This document shows, in pieces, positions 50,459 through 59,337 of a stretch of 64,000 nt of DNA (positions within the stretch are counted from its first letter, which is position 1; every line of letters starts with the position of its first letter). Both the position numbers and the translations under genes were made by a program. A model generated the notes under the pieces. That model saw only the letters and a program-made list of their open reading frames with translations, was not told the origin of the DNA and searched no databases. The DNA comes from Alteromonas sp. ASW11-130. GTDB lineage: Bacteria > Pseudomonadota > Gammaproteobacteria > Enterobacterales > Alteromonadaceae. The stretch covers positions 1-64,000 of the forward strand of contig NZ_JAPFRE010000014.1 in assembly GCF_026183735.1 (NCBI RefSeq), written 5' to 3'.

Positions 50459-51067
50459 CTACGCTTTTGCACTTTCCCGCTTGCTGACTTCCGCATGCCA
50501 TCGGGCAAGATTAGAATGTTCTTCTGCAATACGAATATCTACCACTCGCCCAAAGTCAATCGCGCAAAGGGCGGTGATATCAGCGGCAGAGAAAAAGTCT
50601 CCCGCGATAAACTGAAATTCACCTAATCGTCGATCAAGTAGCTTCATGTATTGCTGCGCAATTTTGCCCGCTTCGTGTCCGTATTCTGGAATGGGTGTCA
50701 TCCGGTCCCTAAAATAACCAGTGGTGTGCTGAAAACACATGCCTATTTGTAACATTAACGCTAGTTCTACCTGATGTTCCCACATAACCACTTGGGCATT
50801 TTCAACTGCGGTAGTGCCCATAAGTGGAGGTTCTGGAAACTGTGACTCAAGGTAGGTATATATGGCAGTACATTCGCTAATACAGGTACCATCATCTAAT
50901 TCGAGTACAGGAACTTTACCTAGTGGGTTTTTCGCCCGCATTTCCTGCGTCAGGTTTTCACCCTTTTGTAAATCCAGTTCAACCAGTTCAGCCGTAATAG
51001 ATTTTTCTGCCATAAACATCCGCACGCGGCGAGGATTAGGAGCCTTGTGCATCTGATACAATTTCAT
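50459..51067 (-). CDS. Glutathione S-transferase family protein
   Basis: A 202-residue GST with the start at ATG 51067, after GAGGGA (a frame open upstream to 51364 lacks support). The thioredoxin-like N-domain carries KAPNPRRVRMFMAEK, NPLGKVPVLELDDGTCISECTAI (glutathione-binding VPVLE and SE motif), and the helical C-domain has the family N-capping region FSAADITALCAIDF. Substrate unknown. Confidence 0.93.
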   Translation of the reverse strand: MKLYQMHKAPNPRRVRMFMAEKSITAELVELDLQKGENLTQEMRAKNPLGKVPVLELDDGTCISECTAIYTYLESQFPEPPLMGTTAVENAQVVMWEHQVELALMLQIGMCFQHTTGYFRDRMTPIPEYGHEAGKIAQQYMKLLDRRLGEFQFIAGDFFSAADITALCAIDFGRVVDIRIAEEHSNLARWHAEVSKRESAKA

Positions 51068-51180
51068 CGTAAATCCCTCTTCATTTGATAATGTTCTGCC
51101 AAGATACCGTATTCGAGTGGCAAAATGATAGTATGCTGTCACACTTAAGGTAACTACGAAAAAAGTGTAGTGGGTAATAG

Positions 51181-51537
51181 ATGGCGAACGCAAAAAATGT
51201 ATTGGGCACACCCCTGAAATTGTGTTGTGGTAATTCAGGTTATACGCGTGAAGGATTCTGTTATGTCCCCAACGATGATATTGGCAATCATAGTGTCTGC
51301 GCGGTGGTAGATGATGCCTTTTTGGAATACTAGTTAACGCAAGGGAATGATTTGATAACATCACGGCCAGAGATGCAGTTCCCCGGGTTGAAGGCTGGTG
51401 ATCGTTGGTGTTTATGTGCTATTCGCTGGTTGCACGCCTATGAGGCGGGCGTCGCGCCTAAAGTTAATTTGGAGGCAACCCACGAAAAAGCACTGGAAGT
51501 GATTCCGTTGACTTATCTTGAAAAATTTGGCATCTGA
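51181..51537 (+). pseudogene. DUF2237 gene interrupted by an in-frame TAG
   Basis: From ATG 51181 the frame reads 50 codons with the family N-terminal part (NVLGTPLKLCCGNSGYTREGFC...VCAVVDDAFLEY), then TAG at 51331-51333, then continues in the same frame as LTQGNDLITSRPEMQFPGLKAGDRWCLCAIRW...ATHEKALEVIPL to TGA 51535-51537. Without the stop it is a complete 118-residue DUF2237 protein (function unknown). A single substitution could account for it; a second start inside the 3' half would leave a fragment without the cysteine pair. Confidence 0.85.
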
Positions 51538-51649
51538 AAAATAGATGGCATTTCATTGCGCGGGATGGTGCTGGCTAAGCGCGATAGTGACGATTGAGCG
51601 TCTGGGTGCGTTCCTATTTATAGGGTTGATTAAGAGGCCACCGCTTTCG

Positions 51650-51706
51650 CGGTGGTGACGATTGGGCACGGTGGTGACGATTGGGCACGGTGGTGACGAT
51701 TGAACG
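51650..51706. repeat. 19-bp tandem repeat, three copies
   Basis: Units CGGTGGTGACGATTGGGCA at 51650-51668, 51669-51687 and a diverged third at 51688-51706 that changes the last five bases; a related piece occurs at 51581-51600. A hairpin CCACCGC/GCGGTGG (51638-51655) overlaps the first unit. GGTGAC also appears inverted as GTCACC at about 51711 and 51729. Confidence 0.8.
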
Positions 51707-51767
51707 TGGTGGTCACCCTATACCACTTTTGTCACCGTATAATGCAGTAGCGACAAAAATAAGTGAA

Positions 51768-53195
51768 TTACTGTGGTGTCCGTATCACCAATAATCGCGT
51801 TTCTGTCATATCTTCAATGGCATAGCGGATACCTTCCCGACCCAATCCTGAATCCTTCACCCCACCATATGGCATGTTGTCAACTCGCCAGCTGGGCACA
51901 TCGCCTATAACGACGCCTCCCACTTCAAGCTTGTCCCAGGCCCGGTTAGCTTTGTATAGATCCCGTGTAAAAATGCCCGCCTGTAATCCGTAACGGCTAT
52001 TATTTATTTCATCCAGCGCGGCGTCAAAATCATCAAAAGGGTACAATACAGCCACTGGACCAAATGCTTCTTCTGCACTGAGATCGGCATCTTTTGGCAC
52101 GTTCTCCATTACTGTCGCTTCTAACATAGCCCCATTGCGTTCACCCCCACAGAGTAAGGTAGCACCCTGTTTCTCCGCGTTTTGAATCCAGCCTTCCAAT
52201 CTTTTGGCTTCAGATTCAGAGATCATAGGCCCGATAAACGTATCTTTGTCTGAGGGATCGCCAGATTTCAGCGCTTTTACTTTTTCCACGAATCGCTGCT
52301 TAAAGTCATCGAAAATTGAGCGATGAAGTAAAACACGTTGGACGCCTATACAGCTTTGACCTGACTGGTAGTAAGCGCCAACTATTATTCTTTCGAGTGC
52401 GTCTTCCAGGTCGGCATCTTCATCGACAATACAGGCAGCATTGCCACCTAGCTCTAATATCACGGGCTTCTTCCCGGCCTTCGCTTTTAGCTCCCATCCG
52501 ACATCCGGCGAGCCCGTAAAGCTCAATAATTTTAAGCGTTCATCGGTTGTGAATAGATCTGCGCCATCACGGCTACAGGGTAGAATCGAAAAAGCACCTT
52601 TCGGCAAATCAGTTTCAGCTAGGATTTCCCCAATAATCAGTGCTCCTATCGGCGTTCGAGAAGCTGGTTTTAAGATAAATGTACATCCGGCTGCGATAGC
52701 CGGAGCCACCTTATGAGCCGCCAGATTTAGGGGAAAGTTAAACGGTGAAATGAACGAACAGGGCCCAATAGGAACTTTCTTGGTCATGCCCTGGTAGCCT
52801 TTTGCGCGTGCAGAAATCTCTAAGTTAATTACTTCGCCGTTGATACGCACTGATTCTTCAGACGCTATTCGAAATGTATCTATTAAGCGGGTCACTTCTC
52901 CTTTAGCATCCTTAATAGGTTTACCTGCTTCGATACACAAAGCGTCTGCAAGCTCTTCTTCGCGTTCCTTAAAGCGTTTTATACAGTGATCCAGCACTGC
53001 CTGTCTTTCAAACGGTGACATGGCGGTCATAGCCGGTTGCGCTTTTTCGGCGGCGGCGATGGCCCTATCAATATCTTCAGCATTAGCCTTTGCAACCCGG
53101 GTAGCCACTTCCCCTGTGTACTTATTCGTTACTTCTAGATCTTTATTTTTATAAACTGCTTCGTTGGCTAAATAAAATGGGTAGTTATCCTTCAT
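51768..53195 (-). CDS. NAD(P)-dependent aldehyde dehydrogenase
   Basis: A 475-residue aldehyde dehydrogenase. Asn153 (FNFP), the general base Glu248 (LELGGN) and nucleophile Cys282 (SGQSCIG) are present, with GGVKDSGLGREG near the C-terminus. The oxidised aldehyde is not known. It lies 9 bases after the thiamine-diphosphate enzyme gene, so the two are one operon; the partner may supply its aldehyde. Confidence 0.93.
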   Translation of the reverse strand: MKDNYPFYLANEAVYKNKDLEVTNKYTGEVATRVAKANAEDIDRAIAAAEKAQPAMTAMSPFERQAVLDHCIKRFKEREEELADALCIEAGKPIKDAKGEVTRLIDTFRIASEESVRINGEVINLEISARAKGYQGMTKKVPIGPCSFISPFNFPLNLAAHKVAPAIAAGCTFILKPASRTPIGALIIGEILAETDLPKGAFSILPCSRDGADLFTTDERLKLLSFTGSPDVGWELKAKAGKKPVILELGGNAACIVDEDADLEDALERIIVGAYYQSGQSCIGVQRVLLHRSIFDDFKQRFVEKVKALKSGDPSDKDTFIGPMISESEAKRLEGWIQNAEKQGATLLCGGERNGAMLEATVMENVPKDADLSAEEAFGPVAVLYPFDDFDAALDEINNSRYGLQAGIFTRDLYKANRAWDKLEVGGVVIGDVPSWRVDNMPYGGVKDSGLGREGIRYAIEDMTETRLLVIRTPQ

Positions 53196-53204
53196 ATTTG
53201 CTCC

Positions 53205-54845
53205 TTATAGCTGGCTGCTTAGTTCACGAATGGTGTTGTTAAGCGTCTTATCATTCATGCTGTAATCCACGGGACAATCAATAACATGGACCCCCGGAGC
53301 GTTTAAGCAATGTTGAATGCGGTCACGTAATGCTTCGGTAGATTCAATGCGCCACCCATGGGCACCATATGCATTAGCATAGGCTACAAAATCTGGATTT
53401 GAGTAATCCAAGCCAAAATTACCAAAATCCATGTGCGCCTGTTTCCACTTGATCATTCCATAGGCATCATCGCGAAGAATAATAACCACTAAATCTAACT
53501 TCAGTCTGACGGCGGTTTCTAATTCTTGACTGTTCATCATAAAGCCCCCATCACCGCACACACTCAATACAGGTACATTTGGGTTGACTAATTTAGCTGC
53601 AATCGCAGAGGGGAGACCGGCCCCCATGGAAGCAAGAGCGTTATCCAGCAACAAGGTATTGGGTTCATAGGCCGGATAGTTTCTGGCAAACCAAATTTTA
53701 TACACCCCATTATCCAGCGTTACGATGCCCTCAGGAGGCATTACTGATCTCACATCCCGTACAAACCGTTCTGGTAAGATCGGAAATCTGTTGTCATCTT
53801 CCGTTTCTCTACGATGACTAACGTACGCTTCATGCACATCCTGATAGAAATCCAGTTTCCAGGCGCTTTGTGGTGTAACCCGTTCTTTGATTTGCCAAAT
53901 ACTATTGGCGATATCGCCCACTACCTCTAATTGCGGAAAGTAAACCGGATCAACTGCTGCAGGGTCGAAGTTGACATGGATAACCTTCTTGCCGTCGTTA
54001 TGCATAAAGAAAGGAGGCTTCTCGACCACGTCGTGGCCGACGTTTATAATGAGATCGGCTCGCTTTATTGCTCGATGAACAAAATCACCGTCTGATAAAG
54101 CAGTGTTACCCGCAAATAAGTCATCCCCTTCATTAACTACGCCTTTACCCATTTGCGTGGTGACAAAAGGAATTCGCGTTTTATCGATAAATTCTCGCAG
54201 CATTTTCGCCGTTAGTTTGCGGTTGGCGCCCGCCCCGATAAGGAGCAGCGGAGATCGTGCTTTCTCAATCATGCTTACCGCTTCATTAATCGCTTTATAC
54301 TCGGCAATGGGCCGTCGTGAATAACTTGGGGTGAGCAGTGGAGCCGACGTGTTTTCGTCTGCTATATCTTCTGGTAATTCTATATGAACAGCGCCAGGCC
54401 GTTCTTCATGCGCTATACGAAAGGCTTCTCGAATAATGGATGGAATACGGTCTCCACTGACGACCTGTGTGGTGTATTTTGTAATGGGCCGCATCATATC
54501 GACCGCATCGATGACTTGAAACCTTCCTTGCTTACTGGTTTTGATCGGCTTTTGCCCGGTGATCATCAACATTGGCATGGCGCCCAACTGGGCATAGGCA
54601 GCTGGCGTAACCAAATTCGTGGCCCCCGGCCCAAGGGTTGATAGGCACACGCCCACTTTGCCCGTTAACCGGCCATAGGTAGCGGCCATAAAACCAGCAC
54701 CTTGTTCGTGCCGCGTGAGGATAAGTTTAATAGAAGAAGTTCGGATCGATTCGAGTAGATCTAAATTTTCTTCACCCGGAATACCGAAAATGTACTCTAC
54801 ACCTTCGGCTTCCAAGGCTTTGATAAAAAGATCAGAGGCTTTCAT
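53205..54845 (-). CDS. Acetolactate-synthase-like thiamine diphosphate enzyme
   Basis: A 546-residue enzyme with three TPP-family domains: the catalytic Glu47 (LTRHEQGAGFMA) in the Pyr domain, a central Rossmann domain, and the diphosphate-binding GDGGFMMNSQELETAVRL in the PP domain. It looks like the large subunit of acetolactate synthase, but no small (regulatory) subunit gene is adjacent and the neighbour is an aldehyde dehydrogenase, so a catabolic carboligase or decarboxylase role is possible. It starts the operon that includes the dehydrogenase. Confidence 0.9.
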   Translation of the reverse strand: MKASDLFIKALEAEGVEYIFGIPGEENLDLLESIRTSSIKLILTRHEQGAGFMAATYGRLTGKVGVCLSTLGPGATNLVTPAAYAQLGAMPMLMITGQKPIKTSKQGRFQVIDAVDMMRPITKYTTQVVSGDRIPSIIREAFRIAHEERPGAVHIELPEDIADENTSAPLLTPSYSRRPIAEYKAINEAVSMIEKARSPLLLIGAGANRKLTAKMLREFIDKTRIPFVTTQMGKGVVNEGDDLFAGNTALSDGDFVHRAIKRADLIINVGHDVVEKPPFFMHNDGKKVIHVNFDPAAVDPVYFPQLEVVGDIANSIWQIKERVTPQSAWKLDFYQDVHEAYVSHRRETEDDNRFPILPERFVRDVRSVMPPEGIVTLDNGVYKIWFARNYPAYEPNTLLLDNALASMGAGLPSAIAAKLVNPNVPVLSVCGDGGFMMNSQELETAVRLKLDLVVIILRDDAYGMIKWKQAHMDFGNFGLDYSNPDFVAYANAYGAHGWRIESTEALRDRIQHCLNAPGVHVIDCPVDYSMNDKTLNNTIRELSSQL

Positions 54846-54969
54846 TCAGTTGTGCTCTCCTTTTTATTACTCAGGCGATTTGCCTAAAGTAACAATAAGT
54901 ACCGAGAACAATAGAGATAAGATCGATTTAATTAGCGCCCTCTAGCATGAGCGCACTAAAATGATTCAG

Positions 54970-55380
54970 TTAATATACTTTTTCATTCCAGGACGCTAAA
55001 GTTTTTTGGGTGTTCGCATCAAGCTGGGTTTTATTTTCCTGCACCCACCATTTTTCCATTAATTTTACGTTTGCGCGATTTGCCTTGTAAAAGAAATCCA
55101 CTACATCACCAACGAATGGAATAAAGCCAATACCAAAATCTAATGCCGCATTGCGCACCATTTTAGTTATTAACGATTTAGGCATACCCATTTTTTTACC
55201 CAGATATACTATGCGCATTGATGCAGCTAACATAGCAGCGTCCCCTACTCCAGGTATCAAGCCGACAATGGAATCTAGGCCGAATTTAAAGGGTATAAAA
55301 GGCACTTTAATTGCTGTATCCAACGTATTGGCCATTTTCTGTGCCTTCAGAAGTTCCTGAGGTGCTTTTGTTTGGTCCAC
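54970..55380 (-). CDS. DUF4112 protein
   Basis: A 136-residue protein with the DUF4112 pattern LDTAIKVPFIPFKFGLDSIVGLIPGVGDAAMLAASM...GIGFIPFVGDVVDFFYKANRAN, with two hydrophobic glycine-rich segments. It starts at GTG whose first bases are the hemH stop (TAGTG). Function unknown. Confidence 0.88.
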   Translation of the reverse strand: MDQTKAPQELLKAQKMANTLDTAIKVPFIPFKFGLDSIVGLIPGVGDAAMLAASMRIVYLGKKMGMPKSLITKMVRNAALDFGIGFIPFVGDVVDFFYKANRANVKLMEKWWVQENKTQLDANTQKTLASWNEKVY

Positions 55381-56459
55381 TATTGCGTTGCTCCGTGCTT
55401 TTTTGATAATTCAGATCTCAATGAAAGTTCATTATCAATACGCCATCCTTGAATATTTTGCTCAATTATCGTCGTGAGTGCCGCAATGTGATTAGCGTGT
55501 GCATTTAACGCAGGGATATATTCATACCGTTTTCCACCCGCTTCCATAAAGTAGTCACGGTTCTCCACGGCTATTTCTTCCAATGTTTCTAAACAATCCG
55601 CGGAAAAACCAGGACACACCACTTGTATGGACTTTATTCCTTCACCTGGTAACGCTTTAAGCCTAAAGTCAGTATAGGGCTGTAACCATTCTTCTCGACC
55701 AAATCTTGACTGGAAAGTTGTTTCGTACTGTTGTTCATTTATGCCTAACGATGCTGCTAAAAGCCTTGATGTTTTATGGCAATGACAGAAGTAAGGATCG
55801 CCATTGGTTAAATAACGCTTAGGAATGCCATGGAATGAAAAAATAAGTTTGTCAGCTTTGCCGTGCTTTTCCCAATGCTGACGTACACTGGTTGCCAGCG
55901 CTTCGATATAACTGGGGTGATCGTGATAAGCATTTATAAATCGAAAATCAGGTAACCAACGACGACGAGTGAACAAGCTGGCTATTGCATCAAACGTGGA
56001 GCCAGTAGTGGAAGCACAATACTGAGGATAAAGCGGCAATACAATCAATTTCCTGACGCCCTGGTCCAGCATCTTGTTGGTAACAACATCGATCGCAGGG
56101 CTGCCATAACGCATAGCAAAGTCCACCACTATGTTATCACCATATTTTTCTATCAATTTAAGCCGAAGCGCCGCTGTTTGCTGTTGTGTGATGGTAAGTA
56201 GAGGTGAGCCTTCATTTGTCCAGACCGTACGGTACGCTTTCGCTGAGCGCCTAGGCCTGATATTCAAAATGATGCCATTTAATACCGTCCACCAGATCAG
56301 TTTTGGTACTTCAACCACTCTAGGGTCAGATAAAAACTGTTTAAGGTAACGTTTTAACGCCTTTGGCGTGGGTTCATCGGGTGTGCCCAAATTTGTAATC
56401 AATACGCCAATTTTATCGTTTTGTTTATGCGTAAAGCCGGTCGAATTGATATATTTCAT
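55380..56459 (-). CDS. hemH: Ferrochelatase
   Basis: HemH inserts iron into protoporphyrin IX, the last step of heme synthesis. The start is ATG 56459, giving 359 residues; AGGAGGG lies 12 bases upstream, a little long. The frame is open further upstream but would overlap the AbgT gene. The catalytic His210 (FSFHGIPKRYL), LPLYPQYCAST and TLEEIAVENRD with the acidic residues fit. It follows the AbgT-family gene after 29 bases and overlaps the DUF4112 start. Confidence 0.95.
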   Translation of the reverse strand: MKYINSTGFTHKQNDKIGVLITNLGTPDEPTPKALKRYLKQFLSDPRVVEVPKLIWWTVLNGIILNIRPRRSAKAYRTVWTNEGSPLLTITQQQTAALRLKLIEKYGDNIVVDFAMRYGSPAIDVVTNKMLDQGVRKLIVLPLYPQYCASTTGSTFDAIASLFTRRRWLPDFRFINAYHDHPSYIEALATSVRQHWEKHGKADKLIFSFHGIPKRYLTNGDPYFCHCHKTSRLLAASLGINEQQYETTFQSRFGREEWLQPYTDFRLKALPGEGIKSIQVVCPGFSADCLETLEEIAVENRDYFMEAGGKRYEYIPALNAHANHIAALTTIIEQNIQGWRIDNELSLRSELSKKHGATQ

Positions 56460-56488
56460 AATGGGCAGGCACCCTCCTAAATGTTTTA

Positions 56489-58087
56489 CTAAGGCTGATA
56501 ATACGTTGCTGCACCTGGCCCCACTGGCATACCCAGTACAAATATCCAGATATAGAATAATAGTGACCAACCCACCATAAAGACCAATGAATAAGGTAGC
56601 ATGGTTGCAATGAGGGTACCCATCCCTAAATCCTTTTGATAACGCGCGGCCATCGCGAGAATAAGGCCAAAATAACTCATCATCGGCGAAATGACATTGG
56701 TAACGGAATCACCTATACGATAGGCAGCTTGAATGACCTCAGGAGCAAATCCGATCAGCATTAACATGGGAACAAAGATCGGCGCTGTTACTGCCCACTG
56801 CGCTGAAGCACTGCCCAACGATAAATTCACGATTCCACACATAATGATGAATAAGATAAAAACTTCAGGACCATCAAGGCCGAGAGTTTGCAATAACGCG
56901 GCACCTTTTACGGCTAATACGGTTCCCAGATTCGTCCATTTGAAAAACGCGACAAACTGCGCAGCAAAGAATACTAAAGTGATATAGAGACCCATTGCCC
57001 CCATACTTTTGGACATGGCATCAATGATATCGCGGTCATTCTTCATAGTTCCCGCTACACGGCCATAGACAAATCCAGGCACAGCGAAGGTAATAAATAT
57101 AAAGGCCACGATACCTTTCAAAAAGGGCGAACCTGCTACCTCATTCGTTTCGGGGTGCCTCAATATCCCCCATTCTGGGACGACAGTAAGCGCTAACAAA
57201 CCGCACATTACCGCAAATGACACGCCCGCCCATTTAAGTGCACTTTTTTCTTGGGCAGTAGGTGGCTCCATCGTTTGCTTTTCTAAATGTACCGAAGCGT
57301 CTTTTTCATCAAACTGGCCTAGCCGTGGTTCGACAATTTTTTCAGTAACCAGAGCGCCCAATATTGCGACTAAAAATGTACTGATAAACATAAAATACCA
57401 ATTCACCTCAGGCCCTACGGAATACATCGGATCGATCATATGGGCGGCGGCTTCGGTGATACCGGATAATAAGGGGTCAACTGTTCCGAGTAACAAATTC
57501 GCACTGTAGCCAGCTGACACCCCCGCAAAGGCGGCTGCAAGTCCGGCTAACGGGTGCCGCCCTAGAGAATGGAAAATCATGGCAGCAAGAGGTATCAAAA
57601 CCACGTAGCCTAGTTCAGACGCAGTGTTTGAGATAATACCCGCAAACACAATGGCAAAGGTAACTACTCTTTTTGACGCGTTCATTACCAAAGAACGTAA
57701 AGCGGTAGACAGTAATCCAGAATGCTCCGCGACTGATACACCTAATAAGGCGACCAATACTGTACCTAAAGGAGCAAAGCCCGTGAAATTTGTAACCAGT
57801 CCCGTAACAATACGCTGTAAACCTTCAGCACTCATCAAGGAAATTACCTCAATCATGCCGTCTGGGTCACGCCCTTTAGCATCCAAGGGACGGGGATCCG
57901 CAACCGCAATATCAAAATACCCTAGAATTCCGCTTAAAATGACAATGAATACGGAAAGTAAAGCGAATAAGGTGACTGGATGGGGTAGTAGGTTACCTAA
58001 CCATTCAACAGTTGCAAGAAAACGTGAAAACCAGCCTGTTGACGCGGTATTAGTCATAGCTTGGCTATTGGAATTTGAAGACGACAC
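56489..58087 (-). CDS. AbgT-family transporter
   Basis: A 532-residue inner-membrane transporter of the p-aminobenzoyl-glutamate (AbgT) family, whose members take up or export folate precursors and sulfonamides. The start chosen is GTG 58087, six bases after AGAGGA; a TTG at 58114 and ATG at 58057 are alternatives. About ten or more hydrophobic helices are visible, with conserved NTASELGYVVLIPLAA and the C-terminal NLSLGSASAQWAVTAPIFVPM. Substrate unknown. Confidence 0.92.
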   Translation of the reverse strand: MSSSNSNSQAMTNTASTGWFSRFLATVEWLGNLLPHPVTLFALLSVFIVILSGILGYFDIAVADPRPLDAKGRDPDGMIEVISLMSAEGLQRIVTGLVTNFTGFAPLGTVLVALLGVSVAEHSGLLSTALRSLVMNASKRVVTFAIVFAGIISNTASELGYVVLIPLAAMIFHSLGRHPLAGLAAAFAGVSAGYSANLLLGTVDPLLSGITEAAAHMIDPMYSVGPEVNWYFMFISTFLVAILGALVTEKIVEPRLGQFDEKDASVHLEKQTMEPPTAQEKSALKWAGVSFAVMCGLLALTVVPEWGILRHPETNEVAGSPFLKGIVAFIFITFAVPGFVYGRVAGTMKNDRDIIDAMSKSMGAMGLYITLVFFAAQFVAFFKWTNLGTVLAVKGAALLQTLGLDGPEVFILFIIMCGIVNLSLGSASAQWAVTAPIFVPMLMLIGFAPEVIQAAYRIGDSVTNVISPMMSYFGLILAMAARYQKDLGMGTLIATMLPYSLVFMVGWSLLFYIWIFVLGMPVGPGAATYYQP

Positions 58088-58446
58088 ACTACTTCCTCTG
58101 ACGTTAAGTGACAAAGCACTTTATTGTTAACTCTAATCAGTGTTGTACATTGACTGAATATATCGCGCCAATTCTTTTGCATTACTGGCTTATTTTTGGG
58201 GATATTCTAGCAAGATTCTCGATACTTATCAGCATAAGTTAATTTAACGCCGTTAACCTCATTAAAGGCTATTTAGTATCGTTTAATTCAGTAGGTTAGG
58301 CAAAACAGATTTATTTATTGCGAGGTAAATCAGGTTTATATTTAACGATAACCATTAGCATTATAAGGGGTTTATAGCTCAATACCGCTTTACATTCTGG
58401 AGCAAAAAAAGCCGGTGATTACACCGGCCTCAGGTTGTACAGTGAG
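58088..58446. other. Intergenic region before hflC end
   Basis: Holds the hflC terminator (58404-58428) and the AbgT promoter region on the minus strand. No gene or further recognised element. Confidence 0.5.
58404..58428 (-). terminator. Terminator after hflC
   Basis: GCCGGTG/CACCGGC arms (7 bp) with a 4-base loop, followed on the minus strand by seven T. It ends the mutL-miaA-hfq-hflXKC block. Confidence 0.9.
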
Positions 58447-59331
58447 CTATTGCCCGTCATTCTTACCATTCATATATTTAAAGAAGTCGTTATCTGGCTG
58501 CACCACCAGTATATCTTGCTTACTGTTAAAGCTGCTACGGTAGGCGTCCATGCTACGTAAGAAACTATAAAACTCAGGGTTCTTAGAATAGGTATCGGCA
58601 TAAATTTGGGCTGCAAGCGCATCACCTTCACCTTTAACCTGTCGTGCATTTCGTTCAGCATCAGCAAGCATAACGGTAACTTTCGCATCAATGTCTGCTC
58701 TGATTACTTCTGCTTGTTCTTGTCCTTCCGATCTATGCTCTCTGGCGACCCCGGCACGCTCTGCTCGCATGCGCTGGAATATGGAATTACTCACTTCGGT
58801 GGGTAGGTTGATTTGCTTTACCCTTACATCAACAATTCCGATTCCCAGTTCATCTGATGAAGAAGCTGCTTGTTCCATCGCTTGGTTCATTAGCGCTGAA
58901 CGCTCCCCAGATACAATTTGGGCAATGGTACGTGCGCCGAATTCAGAGCGTAAGCCGTTATTTACTTTCTGTTTCAATAATGCTTCTGCTTGAAGTTTAT
59001 TGCCCCCTGTCGACAGGTAATAACGAGCAAAATCCTTGATCTTCCACTTTACGTAAGAGTCAACAATTAAGTCTTTTTTCTCGGACGTAACAAAACGGTC
59101 AGGAGCATCATCAAGTGTTTGAATGCGCGCATCCAGGTGCTTAACCGTATCGATAAGCGGAATTTTGAAATGCAATCCCGGCTCAAATACTTTGGTTTCG
59201 CCAGTTTCTGGGTCGCGATCGACCTTACCAAATTGAATTACAATGGCACGCTCGCCTTCTTTGACTACAAATAGAGAGCCAGACGCCAATACGCCAAGTA
59301 TGATTAATACAACGATCAATAAGTTTTTCAT
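58447..59331 (-). CDS. hflC: FtsH protease regulator HflC
   Basis: HflC forms with HflK the periplasmic SPFH/prohibitin cage that encloses FtsH. The 294-residue protein has an N-terminal membrane helix (residues 4-20), the SPFH domain (GKVDRDPETGETKVFEPGLHFKIP; IDTVKHLDARIQTLD) and an alanine-rich helical tail. It follows hflK after 6 bases. Confidence 0.97.
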   Translation of the reverse strand: MKNLLIVVLIILGVLASGSLFVVKEGERAIVIQFGKVDRDPETGETKVFEPGLHFKIPLIDTVKHLDARIQTLDDAPDRFVTSEKKDLIVDSYVKWKIKDFARYYLSTGGNKLQAEALLKQKVNNGLRSEFGARTIAQIVSGERSALMNQAMEQAASSSDELGIGIVDVRVKQINLPTEVSNSIFQRMRAERAGVAREHRSEGQEQAEVIRADIDAKVTVMLADAERNARQVKGEGDALAAQIYADTYSKNPEFYSFLRSMDAYRSSFNSKQDILVVQPDNDFFKYMNGKNDGQ

Positions 59332-59337
59332 GGCAAT

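Noticed and set aside
51068-51364. N-terminal extension of the GST gene
   Set aside because: The GST fold starts at MKLYQMHKAP with a good ribosome-binding site; the extension crosses the divergent promoter region and part of the DUF2237 gene.
51650-51706. Tandem repeat as CRISPR array
   Set aside because: Units are contiguous without spacers and no cas genes are nearby.
56460-56570. Longer hemH start
   Set aside because: Would overlap the AbgT-family gene by 82 bases; the family N-terminus begins at ATG 56459.
57624-58130. 168-codon open frame opposite the AbgT gene
   Set aside because: Complementary to a membrane protein gene; lysine/threonine-rich shadow of hydrophobic codons.
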